Source of the DNA: UBA4744 sp963717135
GTDB lineage: Bacteria > Actinomycetota > Acidimicrobiia > Spongiisociales > UBA4744
Direction of reading: 5' to 3'
Length of the DNA: 64,000 bases
Assembly (NCBI GenBank): GCA_963717135.1
Contig: CAVQVN010000009.1
Span: 248,001 to 312,000 of the forward strand
Position numbers and translations under genes: made by a program. Positions 25,654 through 35,182 of this stretch are shown piece by piece (within the stretch, counting starts at the first letter, position 1; each line of letters opens with the position of its first letter). Under the pieces are notes generated by a model. It was not told the origin of the DNA. It saw only the letters and a program-made list of their open reading frames with translations, and did no database searches.

Positions 25654-26151
25654 CTACGACCAGGGATCGGCGCCATCGGGTATTTCGGGAGGCGGACTCT
25701 CCAATTCCGAAACCCGCTGACTACGGAGCTCTTCTTCCGGCGTATCAAAGGTCTTCCATCGCTCCCGGGCGGTCTTGATGCCGAATACCCGGTTGACCGT
25801 CCACATGAATTCGTTTTCGTCGAGATCGCCCTTCCGGAAGACGGCGAGGACCCCGTCGGCTTTGGCCTTCTTCTCGAGCGCCTGACTGTCCGATCCCGTC
25901 AGATAGATGACCGGGATTTCGCTGGTCGCCCGCGTCCGGCGCAATCGGTCGAGAATCGTGAGTCCATCGGCTCCCGGCAGGTAGTGGTCGAGGAGGATCA
26001 ACCCGGGTTGTTCCCTGGCTGCCATCCAGGCCGCGTTTACTCCGTCTTCCGCCGTCAACACAGTGAAGTTACGTTCCTCAAAGAAGCGACTGAGAATCTT
26101 GCTGTAGACGCGGTCGTCGTCGACGATCAGGATCTTGTTTGACAGTTCGAT
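25654..26151 (-). CDS. Response regulator receiver-domain protein with a probable ATC start
   Basis: The 165-residue protein is a CheY-like receiver with a C-terminal tail. The acid pocket is in ILIVDDD near the start, the phosphoacceptor aspartate is in LILLDHYLPG and the conserved lysine in VFRKGD. An in-frame TGA stands at 26163-26161 and no ATG, GTG or TTG lies between it and the first beta strand. The first canonical codon (GTG 26061) would remove that strand and the acid pocket. ATC 26151 has GAGG 7 nt upstream; CTG 26145 is the alternative. The output partner is unknown, and no kinase is adjacent. Confidence 0.8.
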   Translation of the reverse strand: MELSNKILIVDDDRVYSKILSRFFEERNFTVLTAEDGVNAAWMAAREQPGLILLDHYLPGADGLTILDRLRRTRATSEIPVIYLTGSDSQALEKKAKADGVLAVFRKGDLDENEFMWTVNRVFGIKTARERWKTFDTPEEELRSQRVSELESPPPEIPDGADPWS

Positions 26152-26225
26152 GGTGGGACCTCAATTGACCCGGCGTTCAGGACTTTACTCACGTTGTTCG
26201 GTTCCTATGTGCCTACGATCGTCCA

Positions 26226-27332
26226 ATGGGAATCAATTCTTTACCGGATGATCTCGATGCGACTCGCCGGACGATCGCGGCCCACCAACTCGTCGCCACC
26301 GCCGCGGGATATCTCACGACCGACATTGCGTTGAGTCTGCCGTTCGAAGACCTGGTCTCTTTCAAGGCGCACATCAAGCGATTCTTCTCGGCCGAGAAGT
26401 GGTCGGAGGAAGATGCGAGAGAGCTGGGCAAAATAGTGATGCCACATCTCCAGACAGGCTGGTGGGAACACGACCTGGGGAGAGGCATGACGCTGGCGTA
26501 CGGCATCCGAGATGGACAATTCGTGATCTGGGCCGGTGGAGCCGGCACGGTTGCCCCCTCGATCTTCGACCGGGTATTCGCCGGACCGGTCACCCCCGAA
26601 GCCACCCCCCACCCCCGCAAGGTGAAATTCACCACCGGAGGCCCGGCGGCTCCGGGAGTCTGGTACCGGCGCCGCGATCAGGCCAAGCCGGACGATCGAC
26701 GGGTCGAACGCCTGCTCGCCGAACCGGACGTTACCGACGTCATGGTGGCCGGCGATTTCGTCACCATCGGCATCGGGGCCCGCTCATCATGGGAACACCG
26801 CTTGGAGCCGCTGCTGGCTCTGGTGACCGAACTCTTCGCTGATCCCGGCGCCGAGCATCGCCGCCCGGCCCGGACCCGTGAGGAACTCATGCAGGAAGCG
26901 GGCCATTCCGTCGGCTCTGCTCGACCGGAGGAGCTGCACCTGCTCGACCCCGACGAAGTGGCCGACCGGAAGCGTCTTCAGGAAGCCCTCGACGAAGAAG
27001 ATCCACGAATCCGGCGTATCGCCGTTGCCGTCCTGCTCGAGTCGAGTGACCCGAGGATCCGCCAAGAGGCCGTGACCAGAGGCATGGCCGACGCCTCTCG
27101 CCTCGTGCGACGAACCGCCGTCGATGCGGCAGCCGACAATGAGGACGAGCGTTTTCGCCCGTTGTTCGAGGATCTGCTCACGGACGACGACCCTTGGATC
27201 CGCTGGAAAGCGGTGCGTTCGCTCGGGGATCTGGGCTTGCGTTCGAGCCGTCTTCTGGTCGAGTCCCTGGCCGAAGATCTTGACTTCCAGGTTCGGTTTG
27301 AGGTAGCCAAGGTGCTCCGCGAGGCCTCGTAG
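26226..27332 (+). CDS. HEAT-repeat protein with unknown N-terminal domain
   Basis: The 368-residue protein has an N-terminal domain of about 215 residues that I do not recognise. A linker follows, then HEAT-like helical repeats at about residues 245-365 (EDPRIRRIAVAVLLES, SDPRIRQEAVTRGM, DDPWIRWKAVRSLGDL, DLDFQVRFEVAKVL). HEAT repeats serve as protein-binding scaffolds. TACGAT lies 6 nt before the ATG, so translation is probably leaderless. Confidence 0.75.
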   Translation: MGINSLPDDLDATRRTIAAHQLVATAAGYLTTDIALSLPFEDLVSFKAHIKRFFSAEKWSEEDARELGKIVMPHLQTGWWEHDLGRGMTLAYGIRDGQFVIWAGGAGTVAPSIFDRVFAGPVTPEATPHPRKVKFTTGGPAAPGVWYRRRDQAKPDDRRVERLLAEPDVTDVMVAGDFVTIGIGARSSWEHRLEPLLALVTELFADPGAEHRRPARTREELMQEAGHSVGSARPEELHLLDPDEVADRKRLQEALDEEDPRIRRIAVAVLLESSDPRIRQEAVTRGMADASRLVRRTAVDAAADNEDERFRPLFEDLLTDDDPWIRWKAVRSLGDLGLRSSRLLVESLAEDLDFQVRFEVAKVLREAS

Positions 27333-27393
27333 CGCTGAGCGAACCCCCCGGGCAATTCTCTGGTCGCAGCGCGGCGGATTAGCCTCCGGGCCC

Positions 27394-29418
27394 ATGGCAT
27401 TCAAATACCCCGCGGCCCCACGCGCCGACGTGATCGACGACTATCACGGAACCCCGGTCGCCGACCCGTACCGGTGGTTGGAGGACCCGCAGTCTGAGGA
27501 GACCCAGGCCTTCGTTCAAGCTCAGAACGAAGTCACTTTTCCCTACCTGGCCTCACTGCCGGAACGACCGGCACTTCGAGATCGTATGGCAACGCTTTGG
27601 GACGTCCCCCGTACCGGGGCGCCGACGGTTCGCAATCGGGTGGCCGTGTGGGCCCACAACGAAGGGCTGCAAGATCAACCGGTGTTCTTTGTCCGTCGCG
27701 CCGGCGAGGAAGACCGAATCTTGCTGGACCCCAACACGCTCTCCGAAGACGGAGCTGTAGCCGTAGTCTCCACGTCGCTGTCGAACGACGGCCGATGGTT
27801 GGCGTACTCGGTGGCCGAAGCGGGTAGCGACTGGCAGACAATCCGGATCCGGGACACCAATACCGGAAGTGACCTCCCGGACGGGTTGGAGTACGTCAAA
27901 TTCACCGAGCCGTCCTGGCACGAGGATGGCTTCTTCTACTCCCGATTCCCGGCTCAGGATCCGTCGTCGACCGAGCCCTCCCGCAATCAGGCTGTGTATT
28001 TCCACCGGTTGGGCGATCGTCAGGATCAGGATGTCCCGGTCTTCGCCAATCCCGACAACCCGGACCTCGGCTACGAAGCGACGGTCAGTGACGACGCTCG
28101 TTATCTAGTCCTGACGGAATGGGAAGGGACATCACACAAGAACGGCTTGCTCTACCGACCGGTGGACGACATGAACGGCGAGTGGATCCGGTTGGCTTCC
28201 CCCGGTCGGGCGCTCTTCGGATTCCTCGCCCATCACAACGGGGCGTTCCTGATCCATACCGATCTCGACGCACCCAACGGGCGAATCGTGCGGCTTCCAC
28301 TCGATCAACCGGACGCCCTGGGGGACGTCGTAGGTGAGCGTCACCAGGCGATCGAATTGGCGACCGCCGCCGCCGGCCGCCTGATAACCGTCACCCTCGA
28401 CGAGGCGTCCCACCACATACGCACATACGATCTCGAGGGTTCCCCGACCGGCAGGATCGAATTGCCGGGAGCCGGGACGGTGGCCGAGTTGACGGGCCGC
28501 CTACAGGACGACGCTCTCTATTTCGGTTTCCAATCATTCCTGCATCCCCCGACCGCCTTAGGCTGGGACGGTTCGGCCGTCGCGGTGTTCGCCGGCGCCC
28601 CTCCGCCCCTCGATCCCGGTCGGGTGAAGATCGAACGCCGACACATTGTTTCAACCGACGGAGCCGAAGTCGGCATGTTCGTTGTCCGGTTGGCTACCAC
28701 AGTGCTTCCGGCTCCGGTCGAGCTGTACGGCTACGGCGGCTACAACATCAACCTCACCCCGATGTTCCACCCCGGCCGGCTGGCCTTCCTGGAGGAAGGC
28801 GGGGTGGTGGCCGTTGCCAATCTCCGGGGCGGGGCCGAACTCGGCGAGACATGGCATGAGGCCGGCATGCTCGAGAACAAACAACAGGTGTTCGATGACT
28901 TCATTTGCTGTGCGGAAGCCCTCATCTCCGACGGCATCGCGGCACCCGGGATGGTGGGCGTGCGAGGCGGCTCCAACGGAGGGCTGCTGACCACGGCCAC
29001 CATGGTGCAACGTCCCGACCTGTTTGGCGCCGTCGTGGCTCAGGTGCCGGTTACCGACATGCTTCGCTATCAACACTTCACCGCCGGCCGCTACTGGACC
29101 GTCGAGTACGGCGACGCCGGGAAGGACCCCGAGGCCTTCAAGTGGCTCAGCGCCTATTCGCCCTATCACAACGTCGCCCCCGGCGTCGCCTATCCCCCGC
29201 TGCTCATCACGACCGCCGAGTCCGACGACCGCGTGGTTCCGATGCACTCGCTCAAATTCGCGGCGGCCGTGCAACACGCCGCCGGGGGCACATCAGAGCG
29301 CCCATTGTTGGTCAGGATCGAAACCCGGGCCGGCCACGGAATGGGCAAGCCGACCTCAAAGCTGATCGACGAGTCGGCCGACCTATTCGCGTTTCTGCTC
29401 CACCACCTGAGGAGGTAG
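27394..29418 (+). CDS. Prolyl oligopeptidase (S9A family)
   Basis: The 674-residue protein has the N-terminal PAAPRADVIDDYHGTPVADPYRWLED signature of family S9A, a seven-bladed propeller region, and a C-terminal alpha/beta hydrolase domain. The catalytic triad is Ser near residue 528 (GGSNGG), Asp near 612 (ESDDRVVP) and His near 648 (RAGHG). It cleaves short proline-containing peptides, probably in the cytoplasm because no signal peptide is seen. TAGCCT lies 8 nt before the ATG. Confidence 0.95.
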   Translation: MAFKYPAAPRADVIDDYHGTPVADPYRWLEDPQSEETQAFVQAQNEVTFPYLASLPERPALRDRMATLWDVPRTGAPTVRNRVAVWAHNEGLQDQPVFFVRRAGEEDRILLDPNTLSEDGAVAVVSTSLSNDGRWLAYSVAEAGSDWQTIRIRDTNTGSDLPDGLEYVKFTEPSWHEDGFFYSRFPAQDPSSTEPSRNQAVYFHRLGDRQDQDVPVFANPDNPDLGYEATVSDDARYLVLTEWEGTSHKNGLLYRPVDDMNGEWIRLASPGRALFGFLAHHNGAFLIHTDLDAPNGRIVRLPLDQPDALGDVVGERHQAIELATAAAGRLITVTLDEASHHIRTYDLEGSPTGRIELPGAGTVAELTGRLQDDALYFGFQSFLHPPTALGWDGSAVAVFAGAPPPLDPGRVKIERRHIVSTDGAEVGMFVVRLATTVLPAPVELYGYGGYNINLTPMFHPGRLAFLEEGGVVAVANLRGGAELGETWHEAGMLENKQQVFDDFICCAEALISDGIAAPGMVGVRGGSNGGLLTTATMVQRPDLFGAVVAQVPVTDMLRYQHFTAGRYWTVEYGDAGKDPEAFKWLSAYSPYHNVAPGVAYPPLLITTAESDDRVVPMHSLKFAAAVQHAAGGTSERPLLVRIETRAGHGMGKPTSKLIDESADLFAFLLHHLRR

Positions 29419-29444
29419 GTGACCGCCGGGGACCGAACCGACGG

Positions 29445-29819
29445 CTACATGTCGCCGTCGAACAGTCCAATGATGTTGCCCTCGGTGTCTTTGAACCAGG
29501 CGCCCTTCTGACCGTTGGGCATGGTGATGATCCCGTCCACAGTCTTCATTTCGCCGAAGTCGTACTCCTCGAATTGCACGCCGCGGCTGCGCAAATCGGC
29601 CACGGCCGCAGGAACGTCGTCAACGCCGATACCGGCTGCGGTTGCCTGATTGGTGCCGGCAAATGCGGACGGGTAAAGCATGATCCAAGTCTCTCCAACC
29701 TGGATCCGGGAAGAACCATCATCCCCGCTCCCCCCAACCTCGAACCCCAAACCTTGGTAGAACGTCCGGGCTCGATCGATATCGGTCGCCGGCAGGGTCG
29801 CTATTGCTGCACGAAACAT
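29445..29819 (-). CDS. VOC-fold protein
   Basis: The 124-residue protein begins FRAAIATLPATDIDRARTFYQGLGF and ends with GAWFKDTEGNIIGLFDGD, both typical VOC segments; the second matches glyoxalase-like proteins with a metal-binding glutamate position. GGGAGG precedes ATG 29819. The function is not known. Confidence 0.85.
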   Translation of the reverse strand: MFRAAIATLPATDIDRARTFYQGLGFEVGGSGDDGSSRIQVGETWIMLYPSAFAGTNQATAAGIGVDDVPAAVADLRSRGVQFEEYDFGEMKTVDGIITMPNGQKGAWFKDTEGNIIGLFDGDM

Positions 29820-30362
29820 GAGTTCCTCCCTCTGGTCGTGTGCGGCCAATGTAGAACATCTGAGGATTTATGTGAACTTGTGAATTGCCGGAGGTTCTGT
29901 CTGCTCGAGTGCTTTCCCCACGCAATCATCGGATGTACAGCGTCGTCGAAATGCCGGTGGATCGGGTCTCGAGTTGTCAGTGGGTTGTGCGACCTCCAAC
30001 CGCTGCGCGCTGCCACGCGGGGGCCTGGCGTCCTATGTCGCTGGACTAGCGGTGGGCGGCGACGTCGACGCAAAAAGTCCTGATGGACACATTCTGGAGA
30101 AGAACCTCCGGGGAACCATCCCCGACTGATTGGCGCCTGTCGTTCACCCGTCTGGGCGCCTCGCCAAAAGAGACGTCTTCCCTGCTCCGCGCAAGATCTC
30201 AGGGTTCAACTGACGTCACGTGCGGTGGTCAACCAGTGCTGAGGAAACCAATCTTGTACTTGAGCATATGGGGGTAATCGATGGAATGTGCGTTAGGGCG
30301 GATCATCCTGCCGAGTGCGTTGAACTAGCGCTTAGAGGTCTTTCCTGGTCGATCCGGCGGGT
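29820..30362. other. Intergenic stretch without a convincing gene
   Basis: These 543 bp contain only short open frames without family features. The largest, 30083-30277 on the plus strand, has no Shine-Dalgarno or domain and unusual composition. The first 100 bp are less GC-rich than the flanks. No RNA gene or repeat was seen. It may be a decayed region. Confidence 0.4.
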
Positions 30363-30824
30363 TCAATACTCGCCCTTGATGACGAAGAACGACCCGCGAA
30401 TCGTGCCGGCGAGTTTGGACTTCTGTCGGGCGAACTTGAAACGCGACGCCAGTTCGTCAGGGACATCCATCCCATCCGCCAACTTGAACCCAACAGCCCG
30501 CTTCCCCCCATCCTCGATGGTATACATCACGTTGATCGACAACCCGCTCTGGTAGAACACATACGCCATCCGGATGCCCTCGACCTCGAACCTGGTGGCT
30601 TCCAACGGAGGCGAGGCGATGACGATGCCACGCTCTTCATCGAGGACCCGATGCACCCACGCGATCACATCAGCCGCCTCACTCGCCGGCTCAACGCTGA
30701 ACACGTGGTCGTACTTGTTCTTGAAGTAGCGGGCTTCATTTGCTCGCAAACCGGCGAGTGCGTCGGCCACCGGCGACGACTCGAGACCCTGAGTCGAGAC
30801 TTCCGTGAAATCGACGATCGGCAT
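30363..30824 (-). CDS. Unknown protein of 153 residues
   Basis: ATG 30824 follows GGGAGG, giving a clear start. The sequence alternates strands and helices, with AYVFYQSGLSINVMYTIEDGG in the middle and a basic end RFKFARQKSKLAGTIRGSFFVIKG. It has no signal peptide or membrane helix. I recognise no family, and the neighbours give no hint. Confidence 0.6.
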   Translation of the reverse strand: MPIVDFTEVSTQGLESSPVADALAGLRANEARYFKNKYDHVFSVEPASEAADVIAWVHRVLDEERGIVIASPPLEATRFEVEGIRMAYVFYQSGLSINVMYTIEDGGKRAVGFKLADGMDVPDELASRFKFARQKSKLAGTIRGSFFVIKGEY

Positions 30825-30976
30825 GAGGCTTCCTCCCTTCGGCCTCGAAGTGCTCCTGATCCGTACCATACAGCCACCGCTCCTATCGGGACGCTGACTG
30901 AGGAACGGGACCCAGCGACCCGCCGTGGCGTCGCCGCCAGACCGAAGAGCGCATCAGCTCTGAACCCGACAGCCGG

Positions 30977-31486
30977 CTATCGGATCATCTCGCCGAGTGC
31001 TGCGAACCTGAGCATGTGGGCTTGACCGGCGTGGATGGCGTACTCGTCGATCATCTTCACGAGGGTGGCTCGCAGCGGGCGGCCATGCCCTGCCCCGGCG
31101 GTGTCGAGTGACACCATCTCAGCAATAGCCGCATCCGACGCGGCGACTTCCTCGAAGTACCAGCGAAGGTCGTCGTCGATCGTGTCGACGGTGCCGCCGG
31201 GGTAGTCGTCCTCTCCGTATCGGAGGGCTTGTTCGCCCCCACCGAGACCCCAGGACAGGTAGACATGCTCCATCTGAGTCATGTGCCTCACCAGTCCGAG
31301 CACCGACAGTTCGACGGGCGGGACGGACCACGCCACCAGCTGCTCCCGTGAGAGGTCCCTGAGCTTCCGGATGAACTCGTGGCGCTGATACCGCAACCAC
31401 GACTCCAGCAGCTCCCGCGGCTCCATATTCGGGTCCGGTTGCTCCCACACCGAAAAATCCACGCCGGCCAGCATTCCGATCGTCAT
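30977..31486 (-). CDS. DinB/DUF664 family protein
   Basis: The 169-residue protein is a four-helix bundle of the DinB type. The metal-binding histidines are in LVRHMTQME (about residue 68) and EYAIHAGQAHMLR (about residues 152-158). The DUF664 branch in actinobacteria includes thiol-dependent transferases and isomerases that use mycothiol. The substrate is unknown. Confidence 0.85.
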   Translation of the reverse strand: MTIGMLAGVDFSVWEQPDPNMEPRELLESWLRYQRHEFIRKLRDLSREQLVAWSVPPVELSVLGLVRHMTQMEHVYLSWGLGGGEQALRYGEDDYPGGTVDTIDDDLRWYFEEVAASDAAIAEMVSLDTAGAGHGRPLRATLVKMIDEYAIHAGQAHMLRFAALGEMIR

Positions 31487-31805
31487 GCAGCAACACTACG
31501 CATGTGCACCGTCCGTTTCGCTCAAGCGCACCACCCGAGGTGTCGCAGGCGAAGCCAACCAACGCGTCGGAGGCCGGCAAAGCCCTCCGACCGTCTCTAA
31601 CCTCCAACCTTCGATGGATCCCTCGACCGAACTCGTGGACATCACGGCACCGTGGGTAGCCATCACAGGGCCCGGCCACAGCGCTCGAAGTGCCGATCGG
31701 CGGCACTCCACCGAAGGGGCGATATTGCTCGGGATCAGTCTCTCTGGCCTATGTGGATGCTTACGCCCGATGTCGTCCGCGCAGGGCTCAGCGAGGAAAC
31801 GGGCC
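31487..31805. other. Intergenic stretch without a convincing gene
   Basis: These 319 bp between two minus-strand genes hold only overlapping short open frames. No promoter, RNA or repeat could be assigned with confidence. Confidence 0.35.
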
Positions 31806-32630
31806 TCAGCCCGGTGGCTCGCTCACTGCGAAGCCGACAGCGGCTAGTGCTTCGGCCGCGACCGACCCTCCCTTGCCGTTGGCGTGCATGCCGTCGTCGG
31901 CCATCCAGCCCTTTGCCCGTGGGTCCTCGTCGTGCTCCGGTCCGTTGAAGACATCGAAGAACGACACGAATACCGCCCCGTTTTCCTCGGCTGCTGCCCG
32001 GATCACCTGCATCTCGACCTCCCAGTTGGCGGTGCACTCCGCCTCGATCCCCAATTCCCTCCACGGAGCCACGAACCCGTTGTAGATGTCGTGCGCTAAG
32101 AGAACCACGGGCCGTCCTTCGCGGGCCTTCCAGATCTCGTCGTAGACCTCGGCGAGGACATCGCCATATGGCTGCCAGTCCTCGACCGTCGCAACTACCG
32201 GCGGCTCCCACTCCGCAAGGTCAAACCCAGGGCCCAAATAGTCCTCTTCAAGGGTATCGAGAGCCTCGAAGCAGGTCATTATGTTCGGTTGTGGCAGGTT
32301 GTACTCCAGGCCTCCGGGGTGGGCGTACAGCACGATGATCTCGGCCTCCCCAACCACCCCGGCCAAGCTCCCTCGAACCATGGAAGGAACCGTGCTCATG
32401 GACAGGCCGCCAATTCGGTGGTCGTGGAAGCGGACCTCCCGGTCCAGCGCCTCGGCTGCCAACTCAACGTACCTCTCGGCCACTTCCAGACCACCCGAGT
32501 CGGAGATATATACGAGATCGACCGGCTCACCGGCGGGGAACTGCCCCGCATCGGAAGAGGACGACCCGCATGCCGCGACCAAGCTACCGACCAACACGGC
32601 AGCCACCGTTCTTCTGTTAGCCAACCTCAT
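31806..32630 (-). CDS. Secreted lipoprotein with SGNH-hydrolase-like fold
   Basis: The 274-residue protein has a signal peptide with lipobox LVAAC at about residues 17-21. It then has DLVYISDSGG, which may correspond to the GDS block of SGNH hydrolases, and near the end DDGMHANGKG, which looks like the DxxH block with the catalytic Asp/His. The middle FIVLYAHPGGLEYN-like region (IIVLYAHPGG) could supply the Gly/Asn block. The enzyme probably acts on an ester outside the membrane; the substrate is unknown. Confidence 0.65.
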   Translation of the reverse strand: MRLANRRTVAAVLVGSLVAACGSSSSDAGQFPAGEPVDLVYISDSGGLEVAERYVELAAEALDREVRFHDHRIGGLSMSTVPSMVRGSLAGVVGEAEIIVLYAHPGGLEYNLPQPNIMTCFEALDTLEEDYLGPGFDLAEWEPPVVATVEDWQPYGDVLAEVYDEIWKAREGRPVVLLAHDIYNGFVAPWRELGIEAECTANWEVEMQVIRAAAEENGAVFVSFFDVFNGPEHDEDPRAKGWMADDGMHANGKGGSVAAEALAAVGFAVSEPPG

Positions 32631-32769
32631 GGCCGCTCCTTTCGATGATCAAGCCCCGTTGTCGCTCACTCGTCGATGACCGCGCCCTGTGTCAGTGGCT
32701 CCCGAGCGCCGATCGACCCAGTCGGAGACGACTCGATGACGGTCATCGCTGTTTGCTTGTCAAGAGGTT

Positions 32770-34161
32770 CTATCGTTCCGGCTTGAGCAGCCAGGTCCAC
32801 TGGCCGGTGGCCGTGGCGAAGGTCGAGACGCCACCCCCGTAGACCTGGCAGACGATCCGGCCGTGGATCGGGTCGTAGACCGGGTCCACGCTGGCGCATG
32901 TGACCTCCGTCCCATCGCCCATCAACCCGTCGGCGGGGGACGCCCGCCAGCTCCGCTGGCCGTCGTAGGCCTCCACCCACCCGTCCGCGGACATGTACAC
33001 CGTCACGCCACTCGCCTCGTCGAACGCCGCCCGGCTGACCGGTCCATAGAAGAAGCCGTCCCGTGACCACAGGACGCCGGCGGGAACCTGGGAGGGCGCC
33101 AGGCGCCAGGTGCCCGTAGCCGGATCGAACGCCCAGATCTCGAGCACGGCGTCCGCCAGCCACGACCTGTACTGGGATTCAGATCGCAGGCCGGTGTCGT
33201 CGAGGAATCCATCCGGAACAGCGACCGCGGCGAGAAGCAGGTTGCGGTCACGGTCGTACGCGACGGCCGTGACACCATCGGGCAAACCGGAGCCGGCCGG
33301 CCGCGAGGGATCGGGCGTCTGAGGGATCTCTGTCCAGGTGTCGGTCTCGACGTCGTAGGCCCACATCGAGTCACGGTCGTAGACGATGACCAGGCCCGAC
33401 GGATGGTGGTAGACGGCCGCCGTCCTGTCCCCGTATCCCCAACCCGCGATGAAGTTAATCGAGCCTGGCAATTCACCCTCCTTCGTCCAGCGGTCGGCGG
33501 AGAGGTCGTAGCTCCAGACGCGGTTGCGGGCGAACGCGATGGTCCGGTCGGAGTCGGCGTCGTAGACGAGCGTGACCGGGTCGTCCCACCCCGGCTCCCC
33601 GGGCGGGTCCATCCGCTGCCAGGTGTTGGTGCAGACGTCGAAGGTCCAGGTGCGTGGCCTCGGCTGCTCGTCGTTGGCCAGAACGATGATATGGCCGGCG
33701 TGGCGGTCGAAGGCCTGAGCTCCGTCGATGTTGTCGGGACGCTCCTGGTCGATCGGGCCGGGGGCGGCGTCCGGGTCGTCCCCCGGCGGGCAGGTCGCCT
33801 GGGCGGGGAGCGGCTTGGCCTTCGTCGTGGCCAGGATGGTGCCCTGCTCCTCGGCGGACGGCGACACAGGGGTGGCTGGTGTTGCCACCGTCGTCGAAGA
33901 CGCCGAGACGGTTGCAGTGGTCGTTGGATCGGGAGAGGACGTTTCGGGCTGGTCCACGAACGACGGATTGTTCTCTCCCGCCATCAGCACCACGATCCCC
34001 ACACCGATGAGTACGACCACAAACGCCGCCGCCAGCACCCAAGCTCGGCTTCTTCGTTGTACGACGGGGGCGCCGGTAGCCATCCGGGTGTACTCGTCGG
34101 TGGTGACCGGGATAGTGATCCGGTTGTAATAGTCGTGGATCTGTCTCTCTAGGTCGACCAT
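32770..34161 (-). CDS. Membrane protein with extracellular kelch-like propeller, probable anti-sigma partner
   Basis: The 463-residue protein has about 40 cytoplasmic residues (VDLERQIHDYYNRI), one membrane helix at about residues 41-61 and a Thr/Ser-rich linker. A C-terminal domain carries repeated kelch-like ends: TWTFDVCTNTW, VWSYDLSADRW, MWAYDVETDTW and IWAFDPATGTW. It overlaps the ECF sigma gene by 13 bp. This suggests a sensor whose short inner segment binds the sigma factor, although no classic zinc anti-sigma motif is visible. The ligand is unknown. Confidence 0.75.
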   Translation of the reverse strand: MVDLERQIHDYYNRITIPVTTDEYTRMATGAPVVQRRSRAWVLAAAFVVVLIGVGIVVLMAGENNPSFVDQPETSSPDPTTTATVSASSTTVATPATPVSPSAEEQGTILATTKAKPLPAQATCPPGDDPDAAPGPIDQERPDNIDGAQAFDRHAGHIIVLANDEQPRPRTWTFDVCTNTWQRMDPPGEPGWDDPVTLVYDADSDRTIAFARNRVWSYDLSADRWTKEGELPGSINFIAGWGYGDRTAAVYHHPSGLVIVYDRDSMWAYDVETDTWTEIPQTPDPSRPAGSGLPDGVTAVAYDRDRNLLLAAVAVPDGFLDDTGLRSESQYRSWLADAVLEIWAFDPATGTWRLAPSQVPAGVLWSRDGFFYGPVSRAAFDEASGVTVYMSADGWVEAYDGQRSWRASPADGLMGDGTEVTCASVDPVYDPIHGRIVCQVYGGGVSTFATATGQWTWLLKPER

Positions 34162-34634
34162 GTCGCCACCTTCAATTCCTTCCGAAGCGCCGCCAAACCT
34201 CGAGAGAGGTGCTGTTCAACCGTCGTTCGGGAAACTCCGAGAAGGTCGGCTACCTCACCCTGGGTCCACCCGAACCCGGCTACCAGCACCACGGTCACCC
34301 GTTGCCGTTTCGACAACCTCCCCAATGCTTGAGGAAGCCCCGGTTCGATCCACGGTTCGGGGTTCCCCCCACCGGATTCGATTGGCGGGCAGGGCCGTCG
34401 GTTCCACCAAATGAAATAGCGGCGGGCCCGGCTCTGACCAACCCGAAACAGAAAACCGACCGGGTTCTCCATCTCCACCACCCGATCCCAATGACGCCAC
34501 CCATACGACAACGCCTCAGCCGTTGCTTCGTGACCCACCTCCGGGCCGTAGGCAGCGGTCAATGCCACCAACAACCGAGGCTGAGCCCGCTGCACAAAAC
34601 CCGTGAACCGGTCCTGATCGGTACGGCTAGCCAC
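34149..34634 (-). CDS. ECF-type RNA polymerase sigma factor
   Basis: The 161-residue protein has a region-2-like helix set (VGHEATAEALSYGWRHWDRV, NPVGFLFRVGQSRARRYF) and region 4 (LSKRQRVTVVLVAGFGWTQGEVADLLGVSRTTVEQHLSRGLAALR). That is the sigma-70 ECF or SigE-like layout. GTG 34634 is preferred because GGGAGG stands just upstream. It is the first gene of a pair with the membrane kelch protein. Its own promoter may lie in the 548-bp gap upstream. Confidence 0.85.
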   Translation of the reverse strand: MASRTDQDRFTGFVQRAQPRLLVALTAAYGPEVGHEATAEALSYGWRHWDRVVEMENPVGFLFRVGQSRARRYFIWWNRRPCPPIESGGGNPEPWIEPGLPQALGRLSKRQRVTVVLVAGFGWTQGEVADLLGVSRTTVEQHLSRGLAALRKELKVATWST

Positions 34635-35182
34635 TAGCCCTCCCACATGCGGCTCTCACCTAATAAGAGACCACAACCGACCACCATGACGACAGAGTCT
34701 TTCGGAAACTTTCCGACCAGGACCACCACCCGGCGTCCCCCACCCCAGCTTCCCAGGTTGCCACACCGGCCCACCGACCCTCGAAACCGGCCTGGCGATT
34801 CCTGTGTCCAGCGAGCGCTTCCTATGCAGTTCTCAACCTATTCCTATTGGCAAGACTCGAAGCGCCCAGAGGTCACGGCAGGAATCCACGGTTCGAGCGA
34901 ATCGCAGTGGGCCCGGCAGGACTCGACCCCGAGCGGCGTGCCAGCATACGCCTGCGAGTGATCAAGCACACAGATCACCCTGCACCCCGGACGATCTCGC
35001 TCACCCACCCGCGCCCTGGAACAGCACTACCGCGCTGATCCCAGATATTGGGTTGCCATGCCCGCGGTCGCAAAAACGACTGTCATGAAGTTTCTACCGT
35101 CATTCTCGTGACGTTGCACAGTCGGGGGACCCGTCCGGGTGAGGTGAGGACCAGCCAACCGGCTTCCCGGCGACCATCGTGC
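34635..35182. other. Long intergenic region upstream of the sigma factor gene
   Basis: These 548 bp hold no convincing gene. An imperfect hairpin pairs CGACTGT (35077-35083) with ACAGTCG (35118-35124), with inner GTCATGA and TCGTGAC also partly pairing. A sequence resembling a tRNA T-loop near 34890 lacks the rest of a tRNA. The region probably carries the sigma-operon promoter. Confidence 0.4.

Noticed and set aside
30083..30277. A 64-codon open frame in the gap after the VOC gene
   Set aside because: No Shine-Dalgarno, no domain and unnatural composition.
34647..35088. Short open frames upstream of the sigma factor gene, and a T-loop-like string near 34890
   Set aside because: The frames lack starts with a ribosome site and any family feature; the tRNA-like string has no acceptor or anticodon stem.
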